Source: Chloroflexota bacterium
GTDB lineage: Bacteria > Chloroflexota > UBA11872 > VXOZ01
DNA length: 12,464 nt
Assembly: GCA_009839775.1 (NCBI GenBank)
Contig: VXOZ01000422.1
Span: 1,792 to 14,255 of the forward strand
Direction of reading: 5' to 3'
Under the pieces are notes generated by a model. The model was not told the DNA's origin. It did no database searches and saw only the letters and a list, made by a program, of their open reading frames with translations. Of the stretch, positions 8,418 to 12,464 are shown in pieces. The first letter of the stretch is position 1, and each line of letters begins with the position of its first letter. Both the position numbers and the translations under genes were made by a program.

Positions 8418-8440
8418 CCCTTCGTCAAGCTCAGGACAGG
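8418..8440 (+). repeat. CTTCGTCAAGCTCAGGACAGG element, copy 1
   Basis: This 23-bp unit (preceded by CC) differs from 11022-11044 at two positions only. Related 'CTTCG(A/G)CA(A/G)GCTCAGG' elements are familiar intergenic repeats in several uncultured phyla. It sits 21 bp after the M20 stop codon. Confidence 0.7.
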
Positions 8441-8455
8441 CAAGCTCAGAGCCTG

Positions 8456-8492
8456 CCCCGTACGCCGATACTCAGTATCGGATGATACGGGG
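8456..8492. terminator. Nested hairpin after M20 gene
   Basis: Outer arms CCCCGTA (8456-8462) / TACGGGG (8486-8492) enclose inner arms CCGATACT (8465-8472) / AGTATCGG (8474-8481). The structure lies ~60 bp after the M20 stop and could end or stabilise its transcript. The outer arms recur at 11052-11070, so this is probably also a repeat element. No T-tract follows. Confidence 0.45.
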
Positions 8493-8671
8493 GCGAACGG
8501 AAGAAGCGGCGAATGAAGAAGCAGTGAACCGTTCTGCTGAGGGCTGCGCGAAGCCTGGGATTCAAAAAGCCCTTGTTGAAGCACAGTGCGCCGCCGGGCT
8601 ACCGATCCTGATCTGGCTGACTCTGGGGTCTTGGAGCCGCCCCACCCATCAAGCGCGCACAAGGAGGCACC

Positions 8672-10300
8672 ATGACCACTGCTGACCGCGCATCCCGCGC
8701 TCCGAGGTACACCTTCGCCGACACCCTCGATGCGCAGGAAGCCCAGCTTCGCGACAACCCGCTGGTGCGGCGGATGGCCGCATCCCGTAAGGCGATGGCG
8801 GACGACCCCCACCGCCCGCTGTACCACTTCGTCAGTCCCGAGAGCAAACTGAACGATCCCAACGGGCTCTGCTTCTGGCAGGGACGCTGGCATCTCTTCT
8901 ACCAGGGCTTTCCACCAGAGGCCCCCCGGCCCCACTGGGGGCATGCCGTCAGCGACGACCTCATCCACTGGCGCGACTTGCCGTATGCCATCAATCCCGA
9001 CCCGGAGGAGAGTTGCTACTCCGGCAGTACCCTCGTCGAGGACGACCGGGTCATCGCCATCTACTACGGGACGCAGGTTGGCAATATGGTCGCCGTCTCC
9101 AGCGACCCGCTGCTCCTCAACTGGGAGAAGGTTACGGGCCGGGCGGTCATCCCCATTCCGGATGACGACGGCTCGCCCAGGCAGTACACGGTCTACGACC
9201 CCTGTATCTGGAAGCGCGACGGCGTCTACTACTCCCTCTCCGGTGGCGCGGTGACCGACGGCCCCGGCGGCCGGCGCATTGCCGCCGACTTCCTATTCCG
9301 CTCGCGGGACCTGGAGACCTGGGAGTACCTGCACCCCCTCACCGAGGGTGACCGGTTTACGCTGGTGGGCGACGACGGCGCTTGCCCCTACTTCTGGCCT
9401 ATTGGCGACCGCCATATGCTCCTCTTCTTCAGCCATATAAGCGGCGGCCAGTATCTACTCGGCGACTACGACGCGGATCGCGACAAGCTGGTTGTCACCT
9501 CCCACGGCCTCTTCAACTTCGGTCCAGCAGTCCCGTCAGGCGTCCACGCTCCATCTGCTATGCCCGACGGACAGGGCGGTATCATCGTCCTATTCAACAT
9601 GAACGCTGGGTTCCCGTCCCCGGGCTGGGATCAGATAATGACGCTACCCAGGCGTCTTACCCTGGCGGGTGACGACGACGTGCGGGTCGAACCCGCCGGC
9701 GACATCGAGTCCCTCAGGCATGAGCACAGGCACGTCGGGCTGACGGAACTCCCCGCCAACGAGGAAGTGGTGCTGTCAGGCATCGAGGGCAGCGCGCTGG
9801 AGCTGGCGCTTGAGCTCGACCCCGGCGCGGCGCCTATGGTCGAACTGAACGTCCTCCGGTCACCGGGCCGGGAGGAGTATACGCGCATCGCCTTCTACAA
9901 GGACCGCGGCTTCAGGGTACAGCTCCCATCCGTGCGCCCCGGCGCGGTCCACCACAACGGCCAAGTCGCCATTGGCGGCTACAAGAGCCCGTGGCCCGCG
10001 AGCCGCCACGAAAGTCTCCTGACCCTCGACACTTCCTACGCGTCAACCCTGCCGGACGCACTCTCCCGCGCTCCCGAGACGGCCCCGATCCTGCTCGATC
10101 CCGACGAGCCGCTCAGGCTCAGGGTATTCGTCGACCGCAGCGTGGTAGAGGTCTTCGCCAACGGCAAGCAATGCGTCGCGGTCCGCGTCTATCCCGGACG
10201 GAGCGACAGCACCGGCGTCTCCCTGCACGCCCAAGGCAGCCCCGCCCAACTGCGCTGGCTGGACGCCTGGCAGATGCGGAGCATTTACACGCAGCATTAA
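8672..10300 (+). CDS. GH32 glycosidase (beta-fructosidase-like) with altered acid/base motif
   Basis: 542-residue predicted member of glycoside hydrolase family 32, which contains invertases, levanases and fructan hydrolases acting on fructosyl residues. The five-bladed propeller starts with KLNDPNG (59-65, nucleophile D62), WHLFYQGFP (73-81), HWGHAVSDDLIHW (88-100) and YSGST (116-120). YTVYDPCIW (172-180) takes the place of the family RDP motif: Asp kept, Arg replaced by Tyr. The EC acid/base motif site reads DDGACPYFWPIG (234-245), with Ala where Glu is expected. The C-terminal beta-sandwich ends in VFVDRSVVEVFANG (~485-498). No signal peptide is seen, so the protein is probably cytosolic, unlike secreted levanases. 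AAGGAGG four bases before the ATG makes the start firm. Either D234/D235 replaces the acid/base residue, or the protein cleaves a different substrate or is not a hydrolase. Confidence 0.88.
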   Translation: MTTADRASRAPRYTFADTLDAQEAQLRDNPLVRRMAASRKAMADDPHRPLYHFVSPESKLNDPNGLCFWQGRWHLFYQGFPPEAPRPHWGHAVSDDLIHWRDLPYAINPDPEESCYSGSTLVEDDRVIAIYYGTQVGNMVAVSSDPLLLNWEKVTGRAVIPIPDDDGSPRQYTVYDPCIWKRDGVYYSLSGGAVTDGPGGRRIAADFLFRSRDLETWEYLHPLTEGDRFTLVGDDGACPYFWPIGDRHMLLFFSHISGGQYLLGDYDADRDKLVVTSHGLFNFGPAVPSGVHAPSAMPDGQGGIIVLFNMNAGFPSPGWDQIMTLPRRLTLAGDDDVRVEPAGDIESLRHEHRHVGLTELPANEEVVLSGIEGSALELALELDPGAAPMVELNVLRSPGREEYTRIAFYKDRGFRVQLPSVRPGAVHHNGQVAIGGYKSPWPASRHESLLTLDTSYASTLPDALSRAPETAPILLDPDEPLRLRVFVDRSVVEVFANGKQCVAVRVYPGRSDSTGVSLHAQGSPAQLRWLDAWQMRSIYTQH

Positions 10301-10386
10301 GGCGACCCACTCGGCGCGGTCCTCGCTCGGCGAAGTCGTCGTTTGCGGCTTGCCACGTGCTGTACCGGCCTTGCACAGACGAGCAA

Positions 10387-10404
10387 CTCAAGTTGGCACT
10401 TGAG
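10387..10404. terminator. Weak stem-loop between convergent genes
   Basis: CTCAAGT (10387-10393) and ACTTGAG (10398-10404) form a 7-bp stem with a 4-base loop, between the GH32 stop and the convergent gene ending at 10457. There is no T-tract, so this is a weak candidate. Confidence 0.3.
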
Positions 10405-10456
10405 CCGAATTGTGTGGCGTCGACCGGACACGGCTGGCTGCTCCGAACACCAAGCC

Positions 10457-10789
10457 TCAGCCTTTGAGCACGAAGTAGACCATCACCGTGCAGGATTGGC
10501 CCGGCGCGAGTTCGCCCGCGAGCCGGAGCCAGTTGCCAAAGTGCGTTACCCGTGCCATGGTCAGCCCGTCCGGTTGCTCTGGAAGCCGTATGCGTGTGCC
10601 TTCATCCAGCCAACGAATGCCGTCCGGCGAAATCTGCACCGCTGCGCTATGCCCCGGAACGCCGCCCTTGAGGACGCGAATGAAGATGAGGGCTTCACTC
10701 GCCCAACCGGCCTCATACGGCTCGGTGGCAAAGGCGCCTTCCCACGCGACGTTCCGCTCGACAACGGCGGTGTAGACCTGTCGCGGCAT
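10457..10789 (-). CDS. Conserved-looking hypothetical protein, 110 aa
   Basis: I do not recognise a named family. The 110-residue chain has features of a small all-beta domain: alternating hydrophobic strands (EALIFIRVLKG, AAVQISPDGIRWLDEG, ARVTHFGNWLRLAG, CTVMVYFVLKG) separated by Gly/Pro/Asp turns. No signal peptide, membrane segment or catalytic motif is visible. The ATG at 10789 has only a weak AAGAAG upstream. Codon use is GC-rich like its neighbours, and no frame on the other strand here reads better. It shares strand with 11207-12052 but is separated by 417 bp of repeats. Next to a GH32 enzyme, a carbohydrate-binding or structural role is conceivable but unsupported. Confidence 0.68.
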   Translation of the reverse strand: MPRQVYTAVVERNVAWEGAFATEPYEAGWASEALIFIRVLKGGVPGHSAAVQISPDGIRWLDEGTRIRLPEQPDGLTMARVTHFGNWLRLAGELAPGQSCTVMVYFVLKG

Positions 10790-10822
10790 ATTCTTCTTGC
10801 CCCCCTATGTTAGGTCAGCATC

Positions 10823-10850
10823 GTAGGGGCACAACATGTCGTGCCCCTAC
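10823..10850. repeat. GTAGGGGCAC palindromic repeat
   Basis: GTAGGGGCAC (10823-10832) and GTGCCCCTAC (10841-10850) are perfect 10-bp arms around AACATGTC. This form is a familiar interspersed palindrome in uncultured Chloroflexota-like genomes and others. A degraded relative is at 6943-6960. Confidence 0.75.
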
Positions 10851-11011
10851 CTCCTGCAAACAGCCGGTATCCGCTTGCGTAATTCCCATGCAAACCGGAT
10901 TCTAGCTTCGCGACGCGTGCGAATCCGTAAACCATGCCCGTTCCCTTGTGTGCCTTGACGAGTCTAGCGGTGATTACCATGAACATAGACGGTTCAGGTG
11001 ATTTCGCTCCG

Positions 11012-11053
11012 GTAGCGCAGGCCCTTCGGCAGGCTCAGGACAGGTTTGCAACC
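11012..11053 (+). repeat. GTAGCGCAGG element interrupted by a CTTCGGCAGGCTCAGGACAGG element
   Basis: GTAGCGCAGG (11012-11021) and TTTGCAACC (11045-11053) are the two parts of the palindrome seen intact at 3874-3900. Between them lies a 23-bp unit (11022-11044) that matches 8418-8440 at 21 of 23 positions. AGG ends both the left part and the inserted unit. The arrangement looks like one repeat inserted into another, with the palindrome's right arm (CTGCGCCAC) then lost. Confidence 0.6.
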
Positions 11054-11070
11054 CCGTATCGAGTACGGGG
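11052..11070. repeat. CCCCGTA/TACGGGG hairpin
   Basis: Perfect 7-bp arms CCCCGTA (11052-11058) and TACGGGG (11064-11070) around TCGAG. The same arms occur at 8456-8492, again just downstream of a CAGGACAGG unit, so the two may form one composite element. Confidence 0.6.
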
Positions 11071-11073
11071 CAG

Positions 11074-11108
11074 GCTCTGCGTCGGCGGCCGCCATGCCGA
11101 CGCAGAGC
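11074..11108. repeat. 13-bp perfect inverted repeat (GCTCTGCGTCGGC)
   Basis: GCTCTGCGTCGGC (11074-11086) and GCCGACGCAGAGC (11096-11108) pair perfectly around a 9-base loop. It is the longest perfect stem noted in the window. It lies ~100 bp past the stop codon of the leftward gene ending at 11207, so it could terminate or stabilise that mRNA; no T-run is present. Confidence 0.7.
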
Positions 11109-11148
11109 TTTGCCCGTAAACGACATGCAGGAAAAAATACCGGAGGCG

Positions 11149-11168
11149 AGAGACAAGCCCCGCGCTAC
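11149..11168 (+). repeat. GACAAGCCCCGCGCTAC element, copy 2
   Basis: A variant of the unit at 1551-1571, one base shorter in the middle with substitutions at the left end, sharing GACAAGC and CCGCGCTAC. Confidence 0.6.
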
Positions 11169-11206
11169 AGAATTCTTGCGCGTAACGTTGCCGTATGTAG
11201 CAACTC

Positions 11207-12052
11207 CTACTCTTCCAATGACAGTACGACAGAATCCAGGTAGAGGAACGCCCGCCTGTCGGTGGCGGTTTCCACGAAGAAGGCGGTGTTGAGCATGCAC
11301 CACAGATCGGCGTCGATTGGCGCGCGGATCGGCGAGAGATCGGTTAAATCATACTTGTGGTCGTTGCACTGGAGTTCCGTGTAACTCATAGTGTGCAGAT
11401 CGCACGTAAACCGCAGGTAATGCCAATTGAACTTGGTGGGCAGTTCGTTGTAACAAAGCCGTTGTTTGGCGCTGGGAATATCCTTCCAACCGCGTGGGTC
11501 CAGGTGAAAGAAGGACTTGATCTCCCCACTCGTGCCGACGACGTGGCGGGACGGCAATTCATCCCGATACTGCCACTGGTAGCGCGGTGTGCCCTCTGCG
11601 ATGTTGCAGTAGCGCAGGTGGGGCATAGCGCGCTGCTCGCTGTCCTGTAAATCGAAGAACACGCCAAAGCTGCCGACATCGTGATCGCCCAGCGTGAGTG
11701 CGCTCGGTTCCGGCTTCACCGCAAAGTAACACTCCACTTGGATGCGGCCCCGTTTGCGCCACGTGGTGCGTTTGACAGCCACCGCCAGGTGTCCGGCGCG
11801 GTCACGGGTGGCGAGCTTGAGGGAATACGTGCCGGAGAGCGACCCCGCCGTGCCCGTGTCCCACATGGTCGCACTGCTGAGCATGGGCGGACGCAGGTCG
11901 CGGAAGGGCGGCAGAATGGTATCCAAGCTGCCTTCGTAGTTGCCGATTAACTCGCTCCAGCCGCACATCCCGGTGTCGAAGTCATCGGCAAACAGGACGC
12001 GCGCCAGCGGGTTGAATTTGCTGAGAAATGGGTCAGAATAGGCGTTCTTCAT
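11207..12052 (-). CDS. Hypothetical beta-sandwich-like protein, 281 aa
   Basis: No family named with confidence. The ATG at 12052 gives 281 residues; a TTG at 12058 would add two. The N-terminal part (VLFADDFDTGMCGWSELIGNYEGS, written across ~19-42) resembles the opening of jelly-roll domains of the concanavalin/LamG type, where 'DDFD..GW' begins the first strand. Later strands (GSLSGTYSLKLATR, GRIQVECYFAVKP, VGSFGVFFDLQD, NWHYLRFTCDLHTMSYTELQCN) and the end (RRAFLYLDSVVLSLEE) fit an all-beta fold. No signal peptide or membrane helix is seen. Proteins of this build often bind carbohydrate, and a GH32 gene is nearby, but the link is inference. A candidate extended -10 promoter lies ~214 nt upstream. 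The ribosome site is weak. Confidence 0.8.
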   Translation of the reverse strand: MKNAYSDPFLSKFNPLARVLFADDFDTGMCGWSELIGNYEGSLDTILPPFRDLRPPMLSSATMWDTGTAGSLSGTYSLKLATRDRAGHLAVAVKRTTWRKRGRIQVECYFAVKPEPSALTLGDHDVGSFGVFFDLQDSEQRAMPHLRYCNIAEGTPRYQWQYRDELPSRHVVGTSGEIKSFFHLDPRGWKDIPSAKQRLCYNELPTKFNWHYLRFTCDLHTMSYTELQCNDHKYDLTDLSPIRAPIDADLWCMLNTAFFVETATDRRAFLYLDSVVLSLEE

Positions 12053-12265
12053 TGGCAAATGCGCTTTCGCGACTCTTCGTTTCCTTAGTCAACATCAAGG
12101 TGATTGCCGTCTGAAAAAGCATGGCTTCCGCTTTACCCTTAAAGCCACGCGCAAGGCAGTCCGCAGGGGTTACCAAACCCGTCTCCTAACTGTAAGGTGC
12201 TTTGGGTACACGTGAGCGCCTACAGAGACAGAGTCTTGCGGCCTTCCCAGCGTTTGACTAGGCCA

Positions 12266-12274
12266 AGTATAGCA
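12266..12274 (-). promoter_or_regulatory. Candidate extended -10 promoter for the 281-aa gene
   Basis: On the minus strand this reads TGCTATACT, an extended -10 box (TGn followed by TATACT, 5 of 6 to consensus). The -35 area is poor, as allowed for extended -10 promoters. It would leave a 5' leader of about 200 nt. Confidence 0.33.
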
Positions 12275-12407
12275 CTTCGTATCTCGGTGCCTGGGGTCGC
12301 AGTAGTTAGAACAACTCGCGCCGGTCGCGCTACGACCGACCCGATGCGACGGCGCATGGTTTGCAGCGCGGAGCGTGCCCCTCGCTTCGTCACGTGCACA
12401 GTCCAGC

Positions 12408-12428
12408 GTAGCGCGGGAGTTTGTCCCC
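12408..12428 (-). repeat. GACAAACTCCCGCGCTAC element, copy 3
   Basis: Reverse complement of the 1551-1571 unit with a single mismatch over 21 positions. Confidence 0.7.
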
Positions 12429-12442
12429 TGCTTCTTTGCGTG

Positions 12443-12457
12443 TGTGACACATGTCAC
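12443..12457. promoter_or_regulatory. CRP/FNR-type operator-like palindrome
   Basis: TGTGACACATGTCAC contains GTGACA and TGTCAC arms around CA and fits the TGTGA-N6-TCACA pattern bound by CRP-family regulators, with only the last base (T for A) differing. No regulator gene is in the window and the downstream gene on the right is out of view. Confidence 0.35.
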
Positions 12458-12464
12458 TTTGGTC

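Larger units (their letters stand above)
10790..11206. other. Repeat-rich intergenic region
   Basis: 417 bp without a convincing gene. Almost half is repeat sequence: the GTAGGGGCAC palindrome (10823-10850), the interrupted GTAGCGCAGG element (11012-11053), hairpins at 11052-11070 and 11074-11108, and the GACAAGC element (11149-11168). Short frames on both strands are built from these repeats and are not genes. No clear promoter for the 10789 gene was seen. Confidence 0.6.
12053..12464. other. Upstream region of the 281-aa gene, no gene seen
   Basis: 412 bp to the window edge. Open frames on the minus strand (e.g. 12170-12457) are rich in Cys, His and Trp without domain features and are judged non-coding. 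Seen instead: a candidate minus-strand promoter (12266-12274), the third GACAAAC element (12408-12428) and a CRP-like palindrome (12443-12457). Confidence 0.5.

Noticed and set aside
7515..8968. Minus-strand frames of 277 and 308 aa
   Set aside because: Antisense to the M20 and GH32 genes; rich in His and Arg with no domain features.
1464..12428. CRISPR array from recurring palindromes
   Set aside because: The repeats are scattered, of several families, in both orientations and without regular spacers. No cas gene is present.
12170..12457. 95-aa minus-strand frame near the right edge
   Set aside because: Composition (many Cys, His, Trp, Arg), overlap with a dispersed repeat and lack of a ribosome site point to non-coding DNA.

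Overview
The window is GC-rich and reads as bacterial chromosome. It has nine complete or nearly complete protein genes plus one gene cut by the left edge. No rRNA, tRNA, CRISPR array, integrase or transposase was found. Gene content (HisD, a bacterial ComA homologue, a LarA-type racemase, an M20 amidohydrolase, a GH32 enzyme) and gaps full of short palindromic repeats suggest an uncultured, perhaps marine or host-associated, Chloroflexota-like bacterium. This placement is inference from general appearance, not from a marker gene. The first ~54 bases are almost pure C and are probably a sequencing or assembly artefact at a contig end.

Layout. Minus strand: histidinol dehydrogenase (1-1358, C-terminal end lost in the poly-C) and a calcineurin-type metallophosphoesterase (1632-2411). 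A 373-bp divergent gap follows. Plus strand: an HPr-kinase-like P-loop protein (2785-3843), phosphosulfolactate synthase ComA (4077-4880) and a LarA-family nickel-pincer racemase (4952-6229). Converging on larA is a minus-strand coiled-coil protein with 11-residue repeats and one C-terminal membrane segment (6284-6790). Next on the plus strand are an M20 amidohydrolase (7044-8396) and a GH32 glycosidase (8672-10300). Last, on the minus strand, are two conserved-looking proteins of unknown function (10457-10789 and 11207-12052).

How the genes may work together. The block of most interest is phosphoesterase / HPrK-like kinase / ComA / LarA. ComA-family enzymes add sulfite to phosphoenolpyruvate to give (R)-phosphosulfolactate. 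LarA-family enzymes racemise alpha-hydroxy acids, and sulfolactate is one. A phosphatase and a PEPCK-fold kinase alongside would allow a sulfonated hydroxy-acid route, a combination I do not recognise as a described system. HisD looks like the standard histidine-biosynthesis enzyme and is probably unrelated. The GH32 protein keeps the nucleophile Asp but has Ala where the family normally has its acid/base Glu.

Nearly every gap holds small palindromic repeats of at least five families (ATTCCCGCG hairpin, GTAGCGCAGG palindrome, CTTCG..CAGGACAGG element, GTAGGGGCAC palindrome, GACAAGC..CCGCGCTAC element). One copy appears to be inserted inside another.
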